Notes: a model not told the origin generated them from the sequence alone. A DNA stretch of 64,000 bases from Chrysogorgia sp. JL179-B06 (GCA_035772405.1 JAYKKM010000209.1:186001-250000), one strand, 5' to 3'; counted from the first letter of the stretch, positions 45,930 to 56,420 are shown. Translations and numbers: made by a program.

Positions 45930-47776
45930 GTGGAAGGATGAGATTTTCATGAAGAGGTTTGTTGTCAGACTAGGGGCGTTCCATGCAACTGTAATTTCTG
46001 AGTGCAATGGGAAACATGTTTAGAGATGCTGGATTACAGGTTTGTTCTCTTTTACACATTCATGAGCAATATAACATGCATGGTTTGTAATTGTTATATT
46101 TCTTCAAAGTATATACTTATTTTATAGGAAGAGTTCTTAAGACTGAGGCAACATAACTATATCAATTGTAGGACATACTTATCGAGTCTGACGTTGTTGG
46201 TCAAGGGCAAATTAAAGGTGTGATGACTGGAAAGCATTACAATAGAAGTATGCATTGTCACAAAGTAATGAGCGAAGCACTGCACAGACTTCGATTCAAG
46301 GCATGCTTAGATTGCCTTAGTGATGAAGAATCAACTAATATCACCTCAGTCGTGTCTGACTTGCTAGAAGATTTCCCAAATGAAGATTTCGAGGAGAAAG
46401 TTAAAGCAGAACCATTCTCAGATATTTGTTGTTCAGGAAAGTGAATGCAACCCTACGTTTTCATTGTGGAGCAGCTACCTTGAAATGATTGGTATCCTTC
46501 TTCAATTTATAAGGTGAGCTGATTTCTTTTATATAACTAAGTAGACAATTATTACACAATTCATTAAACTGCCCAAGTACCATATACAGTATAAGAGAAG
46601 CCTAAGGTAACAATTTTTTTGACAAAACAAATTTAATATTCAAAAGTAAGTAACCATATGAAATTTTTCTGAATCTTTCAGAGCTACACGTGAAGGTGAT
46701 TGGGACCTGCATCTATCTACTATGCGTTCAATGCTTACCTGGTATTTTGGATGTAATCGAGTGAATTATTCTCGTTATGGGACAGCATATTGGCTCGAAA
46801 TGACAAGACTACAACAGACACATCCAGGTAATGTACTGCATGTCAGTGCTGTTTTCATGTATGCACACGACTATATACACGAAGGAGTATTCGTAAGTAT
46901 CAGCCATTAATTCCAGGAATTCATTTTCACTTTAAAGCCTAATCTTCCTATACTACATTTATGCAGCAAAATGATAGTGTTACCAACAGTATATCCTACA
47001 ACCTTTCACATTTTGGTAAAGTATCTCTAAGAAATGTCTCCGTTATTGGCAGGTTCTGAAGAAAATAGGTTACCCCACAGAACAATGTGAAAAGCCATGC
47101 TTAAGATAAGAGACTTTATTTTAATAGGATAGTACTTGCTTGCACTTTATTTCGTTTTTAAGGTTTATTGGAAGATCTTCGTCACCAATGGACAGTACAA
47201 CGCCAACAAATTCATGGGTTTTCCTCTGTCGCATGTGACTTAACTATTGAACAAACGTTAAACAGGGACTCGAAAACTAAAGGAGGTGAGTACAGTACTA
47301 GTAGAGTCATAGTTCCATTATAGTCATGCTGACCTCACTGCATATCTTAGAATATATTTTCCAACATTTTAGGAATGATTGGAATAACATTCAACGATGG
47401 ATTCTGGTCCAGCTGGTCCGAGAGATCAGCTATAACAGGGGAGTGTATGAAAATGGCCGGTGTTGATCCAATTAGCAGGTACATGTACACTATATCAAGA
47501 TTGCAATATTAATTTTTGCTATTAACAACTACATAATTAACACGACACTACATGACTTTAGTGTTGTACAGCTATACCAGTACTTTGTATGATTAATTGT
47601 CATATTTTATATCTTTATAGGAGAAGAAAGGAATTAGATGTTCCACAAAGAACTCGACATGAGAAAGATGTCTTGAGTATAGTCAACATACTTGAGCATA
47701 TGGTCAATCATATTGAAACTGGAAGAACAGATATGATACACTTGTTGAGTGGATTAGTAGCGACACCAGATGTTAA
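45930..47776 (+). pseudogene. Large multi-exon gene, central exons with GT-AG introns
   Basis: Exons and junctions: 45930-46039 (RFVVRLGAFHATVISE, one-base shift, NMFRDAGLQ); 46172-46513 (DILIESDVVGQGQIKGVMTG, KHYNRSMHCHKVMSEALHRL, frameshift about 46430, SECNPTFSLWSSYLEMIGIL); 46682-46827 (ATREGDWDLHLSTMRSMLTW, YFGCNRVNYSRYGTAYWLEM); 47163-47285 (LLEDLRHQWTVQRQQIHGFS, ACDLTIEQTLNRDSKTKG); 47373-47478 (MIGITFNDGFWSSWSERSAI); and 47621 onward (RRKELDVPQRTRHEKD...GLVATPDVK). All listed introns begin GT and end AG, and most join in phase. The exon starting at 47621 is cut at 47773 by a MITE. Conserved exon structure argues for an old gene family. The disruptions argue that this copy is dead. Confidence 0.8.
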
Positions 47777-48571
47777 AGTGCCTATGACATGAAAATTTGG
47801 TTCATCTTATTTAACTCCTAAAATATAGAACTCCTAAAATAATTAAGAAAATCAATTTACAGCTTTTCCATATTTCACTTAGTTGTTGAGTTATTTAGAC
47901 TTATATGATATTCAAATGAGATGATCTATGACGTCACAAGTTGTGCACAACAGTTTAACATATTTGAAAAGCGCAAATATCTTTAAGATTATTGAAGGAA
48001 ATCACTTGGAACTTTGAATGTGCATACAGACCACTAAACTGGATAACATAGTTCTAGTTTTATGGTCGCCATGGTAAATGATTAGATTCCAGACCTCTTG
48101 AGTTTCAAAACAAATTATTTGTTTTCTTTTCGGTGGGAAACATTTGCGAATTGGTACTGGTTGAGTAGATTTGCACTAACTTAACTAATTTGAAACTGAA
48201 GTTTGACGTTGGTGCAAAGCCTACTATGTTAGAAAACGAAGATTTTTTTAAAAGAGACGTAGTGGTCTGGGAACTATACTATTACTGTTGTAACATTAAA
48301 ACTTGAACGATCTTATTCCGTTTAGTGGTCTGTATCGACATGCAAAGTTTCAAGTGATTTCGTTCAATAATCTTAAAGATATACATGATCTTCCAATATG
48401 TTAAAATGTATTGCACAACTTGTGACGTCATAGATCATCTCATTTGAATATCATATAAGTCTAAATATCTCACGAACTAAATGAAATATGGAAAAGCTTT
48501 AAATTGATATTCTTAATTATTTTAAGAGTTCTTTCAAATAAGATAAACTTAATTTTCATGTCATAGGCACT
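47777..48571. mobile_element. 795-bp long-armed MITE, TSD TTAA (type B)
   Basis: Begins AGTGCCTATGACATG and ends CATGTCATAGGCACT, flanked by TTAA (47773-47776, 48572-48575). The arms extend about 260 bp each (for example ACTTATATGATATTCAAATG is inverted at about 48434-48455). Excision restores ATPDVK-NDLLTIKQQG in the host exon. TGACGTCA lies in each arm (47929-47936, 48423-48430). Subterminal TTATCTTATTT..AA(G)AACTC.TAAAATA is shared with the 14852-15368 MITE. No ORF. Confidence 0.93.
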
Positions 48572-50290
48572 TTAAGAATGACCTACTAACAATTAAACAA
48601 CAAGGAGAGAAGAATGTGTGACTGATTTTATAAAGAGTAGGTTGCTTGTTGCAGAGCCTGATATCTTCTCAAAGATTTCTAAGCTAAAGTTGAAAACATT
48701 TTCATCCGTGACCAAGAAAGTTCGTGTTAGTTCAGCAAAAGGGGCCGAAGTCACCCTAAAGAATAACCGCAACCTGTTTGCTCGAATGCTTTTGTTGGCA
48801 CAAAGTAGAAACATCAACATGAAGGAAGTTCTAACATTTTCTTTGGGCACATTTCCTTTATCTCTTTCAACCGAAATGGGTACCTTGCACAAGACCCAAA
48901 AAAGGAAGTTGATGACATCAGTCGAATCAAGTGTCCAAAATCACACAGTGGATAACATTCCTGAAGGAAATGCCATTGTTCTTGATGGAATGGTACTCGT
49001 ACAGACTACCAAAAAGCTACCTTCATCGTTTGGAGAATTTGCAGAGAGTTATTTTCAAGGGTAATAAAGCTGGCAATTTATCACAAATCATCGCGTGTCG
49101 ATTTTTTAGTGGACAGATATCCTGACGTGAACATCAAAGACCTTGAACGAAATAAACGGACAAGTGGTGGATTAGCTGTAATCAATATTTATGGAGTTGA
49201 CCAAAAACTACCAGCACAATGGGGCAAGTTTCTTAAGCACGGTCCAAACAAAGAAGATTCATTGATTCGGTTTTTGTTTGAACAGTGGTGTACATACAAA
49301 TCCATGATGTTCAGTGGTATTGTTGTCTATGTTTGCCATGATGACAAGTGTCATCGCCTGATACCAGGACCAAATGATGCACCCAACAATGTTGAGGAAA
49401 TCGCTGAATTATCTTGTGACCACGAAGAAGCCGACACTAGAATGCTACTCCATGCATCCCATGCATCTCAGTCATATGGAAACGTTCTCATAAAGAGCCC
49501 AGATACAGATGTCTTCATAATTGTGCTAAATTTTTGTCCGATCCTCCGTTGTCGACTATTTTTTGAGACAGGTATCAAAGATAAAGCTCGTATTATAGAT
49601 GTCACTTGTGTTCTATAGCAGATTGGTGAGAAAGAAGGCAAAGCATTAATTGGATTTCATGCATTTACAGGTGAGCGATGTTATATTGCCTTTTAACTTG
49701 CATGATGTTTATTTAACTCATTAATGACACTTCAGTACCTCATTCTCCAACAAACTTGACAGATTTCATTTCTTTTATTTTTTCAAGGATGTGATTCTAC
49801 AAGCTCATTTTATGGTCGCAGTAAGATCTCAACTTGGAAATTGGTTTCAAACAGCCAAACATCCCTCGACACATTTGCACAACTTGGGAGTGACTTTAAT
49901 GTTGATGAGCCCATTCGGAAGAATCTTGAATCACTCACATGTATGCTATATGGGGTTAAGGATACCACTTCTGTGGATGAAGCAAGACACAATATGTTCA
50001 GGATGGGTAAATTTTGTGATGCAGCCTTGCCTCCAAACAAGGATTGTCTCTTAAAGCACATTCAGCGGGCAAATTACCAGGCAGCAATATGGAAGAAAGC
50101 AACATCACCAATGATAAATGCACCTTCACCAACTAACCATGGATGGAAGATTGACGAGGAAGGAAATATTGCTGTGGTGTGGATGGAAAACAAATGTGTT
50201 ACTGAAAGATTGTAAATGCAATGTTGCAACCTTGAGATGCTCATGCAAAAAAGAAAACAACCAGTGCAATGAAATGGGTCAGTGTGTTGG
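48572..50290 (+). pseudogene. Large multi-exon gene, 3' exons: EEADTR/DTDV acidic motif and CXC cysteine tail
   Basis: Continues NDLLTIKQQGEKN, a one-base shift (about 48613), then TDFIKSRLLVAEPDIFSKIS, LKTFSSVTKKVRV, NRNLFARMLLLAQSRNINMK. Next are a shift at about 49062, FLVDRYPDVNIKDLERNKR and WGKFLKHGPNKEDSLIRFLF. The acidic motif CDHEEADTRMLLHASHASQS ... IKSPDTDVFII (49415-49530) resembles XPG/FEN-type nuclease acidic clusters (inference). A TAG interrupts at 49616-49618. The intron is 49671-49787. The last exon reads GCDSTSSFYGR, ARHNMFRMGKFCDAALPPNK, QRANYQAAIWKKATSPMINA, and after a shift near 50200 CKCNVATLRCSCKKENNQC (50205-50262), a tesmin/CXC-like motif. Dead copy: stops plus at least four indels in this part. 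Confidence 0.82.
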
Positions 50291-50628
50291 ATAACAATAT
50301 CTGTTAGTATAGGAGAATCTCTTAAAAAAAACACACTTACACAAAAGACCCAATTCAATCAGTTTTTCACGTCTGTAGGCAAAAATACAGCAGATGCGTC
50401 CATTCGTCTGGCAGAAGAGTACAACATTACTGCAGCGGAAACACCTTTAGAGACAGTTCATATGCCCATTGAAGATCTCTTTTCCTTCAGAACAGTAACT
50501 AGTGAAGAAGTACGCCGTGTTATTTCATCTCTGCCATTGAACAAATCCCCTGGACCAGACAAGATAAACTCTCGAATCCTCAAAGACTGTCTCCCCATTA
50601 TACTAGGACCACTAACAAACATTATTAA
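50291..50628 (+). pseudogene. CR1/L2-like LINE ORF2, 5' segment before the Kolobok insertion
   Basis: Reads TQFNQFFTSVGKNTADASIR, VTSEEVRRVISSLPLNKSPG, PDKINSRILKDCLPIILGPL, TNII. This is the linker and first RT block (NKSPGPD) of a Jockey-superclade LINE. It ends at the TTAA where the Kolobok sits. Joining to 54857 gives GPLTNIINCSLTSCIFPTAW in frame. Confidence 0.9.
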
Positions 50629-50844
50629 AGGGATACTCCAGCCCCGAAACAAGTGTCGCTCAGATGAAAGATATATATGCCCTTACCTCCGAATGAGTAT
50701 TAGTTTCCTTCAAAACTTTTTAGTTTTAGAGTAATTTGCGTTTGTTTCTCGTATTTTTCGTTTACTGTGGGCCGCCATTGTTGCTTGTTTGCGGGCGAAA
50801 GCGGTCGCTCCCATTAGCGTTTTGACGTCATTGAGTGATAGAAA
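50629..50844 (+). repeat. Left TIR of the Kolobok
   Basis: 216 bp ending TTGAGTGATAGAAA. It contains TGACGTCA at 50823-50830 and GGCCGCCATTGTTGCTTG, features common in promoter DNA. It lies directly upstream of the transposase exon 1. Confidence 0.93.
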
Positions 50845-50915
50845 CAAATTTTCCTTCGACATTGTCTGCTTATATTCGTAAACACTGTTGATATATGTTT
50901 TGATATTTTTTTATA

Positions 50916-53525
50916 ATGCCTCATTGCATGGTGCCTGACTGCACAAACAACTCACGCAAGACTGCGGGAATAAGTTACCATCGAGTTCCAGCAGAAAAAC
51001 GTCTGCGGCAAGCGTGGCTGGCGAAAATTCGGCGAGCGAATCCTTGCAGCCGCGATAATTCATTTGTTTGCTCCGAACATTTTACCCCCGATTCCTTCGA
51101 GGAAAACTTACCTGGACTCGTATCTGGTTATCGAACAAGAAGACGACTAAAAGCCAATGCAGTTCCTTCAATATTTCATTTGAGAAGTACCGATAAACCC
51201 AAACCAACTACCCAACGAAGAAACCTTCGACGTTGTAGACAAGAGGTATTAATATAATTAGCTGAAATCCAATGCGCAATCTTTATTTCAATGCTTGTTA
51301 GGCATTTCATACGTTCTAGTTTCAATAGTTTAGCCAAGAGTTACTTTGTATACATATGCGCAAACGTAATTTAAAATTTAAAATCAGAATAAATGAAAAA
51401 AACAAAACTCGTTTCTGTATCTTTATTTTAAAGCATCACATTAAGACATATTTATGCATATTTTATTAAGATATCAGATGTTTCACTCGAATCAACATCA
51501 AAGTCAGAACATACCAGCCCAAGGGTTTGCGAAGTATCTGAGAACTCCGGGTCTACTGATGTAAGTCAAATGGACTTACAAGTTTTCCCTGAAGGTCTTT
51601 TAGCGGCGGCTAGTAGTAGTCTTCAACATGACAACAGTACCGAAGGCATTTCAGCTGAAATGCAACACTTTCCTGAAGATTTTGGCACAACAATCGAGGT
51701 AATTATGTCAGAATCTCAATCTCTTGCTGAAGATTTTGGCAAAGCAACAACTGAGATTGAAATCCAATGTGAGCTGTTAGTAAGACCAACCAGAAGTGTT
51801 GGAGTACAGACAGAAACAGTTACTGTTGCCGGTCAAACAGACATTGCTATTGACCATTGTTATGCCAAAACTCTTTCACCCATCTCTACCAATCAGAATA
51901 TATCCCCTTCAAAACCCAGCACTTCTTCTGCATATGTGTCTCCTTCAAAAAGTACCTATTCTGCAAATACATCTCCTACAGATTCTGATGGAGAAAATAT
52001 TGATGATGCGTACATACCTGGTTATGAAGATAGCCAAACTGAATCAGAAACTGAAAATGATGATGAATCAGAAAAAAGGCCCGTATACCAGAGAAAGTTT
52101 ATTGTGTTTGAAGAACAACTCGATAAGCTTTTTGTCAGTTGTTCTACCTGCCATAAGCCAATAATTGAAAACTCTAAAACTCTTTTTGGTAGCATGGTTG
52201 TGCTACAGTCATCATGTGTTGATGGTCACAATAACAAATGGCAATCACAACCCACTGTTAATGGGAGAATATCAGGAAATATGATGATTGCAGCATCCAT
52301 ATTGTTCAGTGGTAATACATTTGCCAATGTCAATTCCTTAGCATGGTGTCTTAACCTGTCTTTCATCAGCAGCTCCTTGTTCTATGACATACAAAAAAGC
52401 CTTCTATTTCCTGTGATCGAGAAGGTTTGGAAAGAACACCAAGTTAAGCTATTTAAGGAAATGAAAAAATCAAAGAAATTAGAAGTGTGTGGAGATGGAC
52501 GGTGTGATAGCCCGGGGCACTGTGCAAAATATGGTACATACACTATAATGGATGAAAGTAGCAGTAAAATAATTGATTTTAGTGTGGTACAAGTTACAGA
52601 GGTCACATCGTCCAATGCCATGGAAGCTGAAGGATGCAACCGAGTTCTATACAACCTCAAAGATGAAGGAATAAAGGTGAAATGTTTGACAACCGACAGA
52701 CATGTTACCGTTACCTCTGACATGAAGAAGAAGCATTCAGAAATCACACACCAGTATGATGTATGGCACCTGGCTAAATGGGTGGTCAAGAAACTGACCA
52801 AAAAAGCCAAAAAGAAAGAGTGTGAAGCATTAATGGCCTGGATACAGTCAGTATCATCCCATTTCTGGTGGAGCATATCAACATGTGAAGGCGATTATGA
52901 GATGCTGATTGAAAAATGGACATCCATAGTCCACCATGTTGGTAACAAGCACTCATGGCGAAATGGGAAGCTCTTCAAAAAATGTGCTCATGGTAGGCTA
53001 TCAAGAAAAGAGAGAAAAGAAAAAACCTGGCTGAAACCTGGAACCCCTGCCAATGTAGCTTTGGAAGAAATTGTCTTCAACAAAAAGTTGCTCAAAGATA
53101 TGAAGCTGGTTACAGAGTTCCATCACACTGGTAATCTGGAGGTGTACCATTCCATGATGCTGAAGTACTGTCCCAAAAGACAGCATTTCAGTCATGCAGG
53201 AATGGTGGCCAGAACACAGTTAGCTGCCCTTGATAACAACCACAATTGTACAAGGGAGCAAGCTGTGATCCAGCATGGTGAAAACAAAGGCAATCTAAAA
53301 TACAATCTGGTCTTCCCCAAAGTTCGTAAAACATGGGTGGTCAAGCCAATCAAGCAGCCAAAACAACACAGCTATCTCCATGGAATGATGGAAAATGTGC
53401 TCGAACAAGAAAAAGTCACTACAATCAGCAACCTCACACCTCCTGCTAAAAATATTGCTACAAAACCAAAGCCAGATAAAGCAGCAGCAATTATGAGCCA
53501 TATCAGCAGATTTCAAAACAAGTAA
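50916..53525 (+). CDS. Kolobok transposase, THAP domain + DDE core (2 exons, about 794 aa)
   Basis: Exon 1 (50916-51245) encodes a complete THAP zinc finger: C4 and C9 in MPHCMVPDCTNNSRK, W at QAWLAKI, C..H in NSFVCSEHFTPDSF, and the closing AVPSIF. The intron 51246-51470 starts GT and ends AG and joins in phase 0. Exon 2 (51471-53525) begins with an acidic Ser/Thr linker, then the catalytic domain: CGDGRCDSPGHCAKYGTYTI (about 52490-52550), VKCLTTDRHVTV (about 52678-52710), HQYDVWHLAKWVVKKL, FHHTGNLEVYHSMMLKYCPK, ALDNNHNCTREQA. THAP binds the transposon ends; the DDE core cuts at TTAA. No stop or frameshift, so possibly active. The length fits two-part Kolobok transposases. Confidence 0.93.
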
Positions 53526-53744
53526 ACATTTATTTTTAAACTACAGTGGTGAACTGCCAAGATTTTCGACAAGGAAATACTAAAATTTTGAATCAAAGCC
53601 CCTTATCAGAGTAAATTGTGACAATAACTACACAAGACAACAGAAGCCAGCAAAATTATACTGAATAATTTTTACACGCACATATATATTTTAACTATTG
53701 CTGAATCTTCCCACCATATTACAAAAGTTACAGTATAGTACTAT

Positions 53745-54548
53745 TCAATTTTCCTCATCAGATGCTTGCCTATGCCCAACAAACACATGTTCATCTTCTG
53801 GTCCAGGAGGTGGGAAGTGCGCTCTTATGCAACTGACCGCACAAGAGGGAAGCACAACTCTAACTTGCCTCCCAAGTACTCCCCAGCCTAATCGTGCTAG
53901 TTGTCGGTAAGCTATGTGCCTGTTTTTTTGGTGTTCTGGTCCTTCGTATGGATTGTCATATTGCTGCTTATACTGGTACCATGCCGTACGAAGAACCCAC
54001 CGATTTAAACACACAGCCCCAAACCCAGGATTATCTGTAATGCAAACAAGGGGATCTTTTAATTTCTCGAGAATCACCGCTTCTTCGTTGAGAGAGATCA
54101 TCTCTGGGATTTCCTGACAACAAACACACTCTGCAATTCTATCCATCATTTGACAATGGCCACACTGACACCTTATAATACAGTAATTATGTATTAGAAT
54201 ATGGAAGAATGCTCCATTGTTGACATTGGTAAGTGGCTGAGTTTCAACGCAATAGTATTACAGTCCGTAAAATATCACGAACGTTAATGCAAGTTACATT
54301 CTACAAGGATATTTTACAACATAAACTTACCATTCTAGGTTATTCAAACGGCTTCCGTCAATGGACGAGTCCGAGTTTTCGTCGCCAGCACTTTCATCCT
54401 CTTCAGAATCTGAGGACGAACATGGTTTGGTCGGCTCGAACTGATATGGCATTATCCCGGAGTTTTCAGCTTCGAGTAGAGTTTCTGACTGGTAGGGCAT
54501 GGCAATGTCACCTTCTTGGTCAGAAGAATCACTACTCGATCCAGACAT
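53745..54548 (-). CDS. P2X7 C-terminal (ballast)-like zinc protein carried by the Kolobok (2 exons, about 214 aa)
   Basis: Exon 1 (54548-54331, minus) is acidic and Ser-rich with MPYQFEPTKP and ends at a GTAAGT donor. The intron is 54330-54172. Exon 2 (54171-53745) joins in phase: W-CQCGHCQMM...ECVCCQEI, VCLNRWVLRTAWYQYKQQYD, HIAYRQLARLGWGVLGRQVR, VVLPSCAVSCIRAHFPPPG. The Cys cluster and the RWVL.TAW / YRQ...W..L / VVLP.CAV..IR..FP signature are those of the cytosolic ballast region of vertebrate P2X7, also found as stand-alone proteins in invertebrates. No transmembrane segment or P2X channel part is present. The frame is undamaged, and it starts about 90 bp inside the right TIR. Role in the element is unknown. 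Confidence 0.88.
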
Positions 54549-54636
54549 TTGTATTCTCAGTTAAATTTTCCAAATTTTAGGTTACAACAATGTTCAGCTA
54601 CAGAGAATACACAGTGTGATATACGAGCGGATGATT

Positions 54637-54852
54637 TTTCTATCACTCAATGACGTCAAAACGCTAATGGGAGCGACCGCTTTCGCCCGCAAACAAGCAA
54701 CAATGGCGGCCCACAGTAAACGAAAAATACGAGAAACAAATGCAAATTACTCTAAAACTAAAAAGATTTGAAGGAAACTAATACTCATTCGGAGGTAAGG
54801 GCATATATATCTTTCATCTGAGCGACACTTGTTTCGGGGCTGGAGTATCCCT
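54637..54852 (-). repeat. Right TIR of the Kolobok
   Basis: Inverted copy of the left TIR, with TGACGTCA at 54651-54658. It lies directly upstream of the minus-strand gene, as the left TIR lies upstream of the transposase. Confidence 0.93.
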
Positions 54853-54856
54853 TTAA

Positions 54857-56420
54857 CTGCTCTCTAACATCTTGTATATTCCCTACTGCATGGAAGGAGG
54901 CAGAAGCGATTCCCATAGTGAAAGACGGAGACCACGAAGTAGCATCAAACAACCGCCCGATATCTCTTCTTGCCATAGCTTCTAAGGTTTGTGAAAAGAT
55001 TGTACTTGAACAATTCAGTACTTACCTTATAAGTAAAAACCTGCTCTCTTCTCATCAAAGCGGAAATAAAACAACTCCATTCCACCGAGACCCTGAACAT
55101 TTTTAGTACTGACACGATGCCAGAGGCCATGGACAAAAAGAAACTCACCGCTTTAGTGTTGTTAGACCTCTCGAAAGCCTTCGACAGTATCAACCATCAC
55201 AGAATGTTACACAAACTAGCGAATGTTGGTGCTTCCCCAGAAACAGTACAGTGGTTTAAAAGCTACTTGTCAACTCAATCAACTCCACCCTATCTGATCC
55301 ACTACCAATTACTCACGGAGTACCTTAAGGTGCGACGCTTTCACCATTATTATTTTGTATTTACTTGAACGATCTGCCCTCCGTATCTCGTGACTCCAAC
55401 CTTAAATCGTACGTTGATGACTCGAAAGTTTTCCTCTCCTTTCCATTACGTGAAATAGATACATCAATTACAAATCTCGAACAAGACCTACACAGAGTCG
55501 CAAGTTGGTGCTGTGAAAAAACCACCTTTTAATTAACCCGTGGAAAACTAAGTACATGATAATTGGAACAAAGCAGCTGATGAACAGACTACCTACAGAT
55601 ACATCCGTATCATTCTTGGGCAAATCTCTTAGACCAGTGGACTCTGCTAAAGATTTAGGTGTTACGTTAGATAGTCACCTAAATTACGACAATCATACCT
55701 CGCTACTTGTCTCGTCGTGTATGAACAAATTATACCAGATAAATCGTGCTAAAAATAGTTTCGACACAAAACTCTATCGGAAATAATTTCATCCTTAGTC
55801 ATTAGCAAGATGCTTTATTGCTCTTCGGTGTGGTCGAATACGTCTGCCTCCAACGTAAAGAAAGTCCAGTCGATCCAGAATTTTGCATGTAAAATCATCA
55901 CGAAATCCAGGAAATATGACCACGTAACTCCACTTCTACGTGAATTAAATTGGCTTCCAGTGGACAAATTACTATATTTTAGAGACGCTATTTTGACCTA
56001 CAAATGTGTAAACAACCTCGCACCCGACTACCTTTGTAACAAATTGATAAAAAGGTCATCAATCCACAACCGTAGGACTCGTACACGTGACTCTCTTCAA
56101 ATACCGCTATTTAAAACTGCAGCTGGTCAACGGTCATTTGCATATAGAGCTGTCCACATTTGGAACAATTTAGATAAGAACCTGAAAGACAACTTTTCTC
56201 TTAAAACATTTAAAGCAGCACTGAAGAAACATTTGCTTGCAAAAGAAAACATTTAGTATAACCAACTAAATTATGTACATAGTTAAGATAATTTTTAAGA
56301 TACTTTTGTAAAACTTATACATGAAACCTCTACTGCATGCATGTAACTGTAAATAATTTCTGAAAAACCCTTTTAGGGAGAATTTATTAAATATCTATCT
56401 ATCTATCTCTCTCTCTTGAA
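54857..56420 (+). pseudogene. CR1/L2-like LINE ORF2, RT to 3' end, after the Kolobok insertion
   Basis: Reads EAIPIVKDGDHEVASNNRPI, SLLAIASKVCEKIVLEQF (RT block with NRPIS), LVLLDLSKAFDSINHHRMLH (55156-55215), then by frameshift LPLLF.IYLNDLP, SYVDDSKVFLSF (catalytic YVDD, about 55408-55440), KTKYMIIGTKQL, AKDLGVTLDSHLNYD, then LARCFIAL. The C-terminal part MLYCSSVWSN...KVQSIQNFACKIITKSR...ELNWLPV...FAYRAVHIWNNLDKNLKDNF runs to 56256. The 3' end carries a TATC/TC microsatellite tail (56392-56416), usual for this LINE type. At least four frame breaks. Confidence 0.9.

Larger units (their letters stand above)
50629..54852 (+). mobile_element. Kolobok DNA transposon, 4,224 bp, apparently intact, TSD TTAA, two convergent genes
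   Basis: Terminal inverted repeats begin AGGGATACTCCAGCCCCGAA and span 216 bp each (50629-50844, 54637-54852), with only about two or three differences. TTAA flanks both ends (50625-50628, 54853-54856). Inside are a two-exon THAP-transposase gene on plus (50916-53525) and a two-exon P2X7-C-terminal-like gene on minus (54548-53745), facing each other with a 219-bp gap between stops. TTAA target, THAP domain and GDGR.DSPG / TDRH motifs identify the Kolobok superfamily. Near-identical TIRs and undamaged frames imply a recent insertion. Confidence 0.95.

Noticed and set aside
52382..52876. 164-codon minus-strand ORF inside the Kolobok
   Set aside because: Antisense to the transposase catalytic core, no motif, no splice logic.
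53745..54548. Full P2X receptor channel
   Set aside because: No transmembrane segments or extracellular cysteine pattern; only the cytosolic C-terminal type domain is present.
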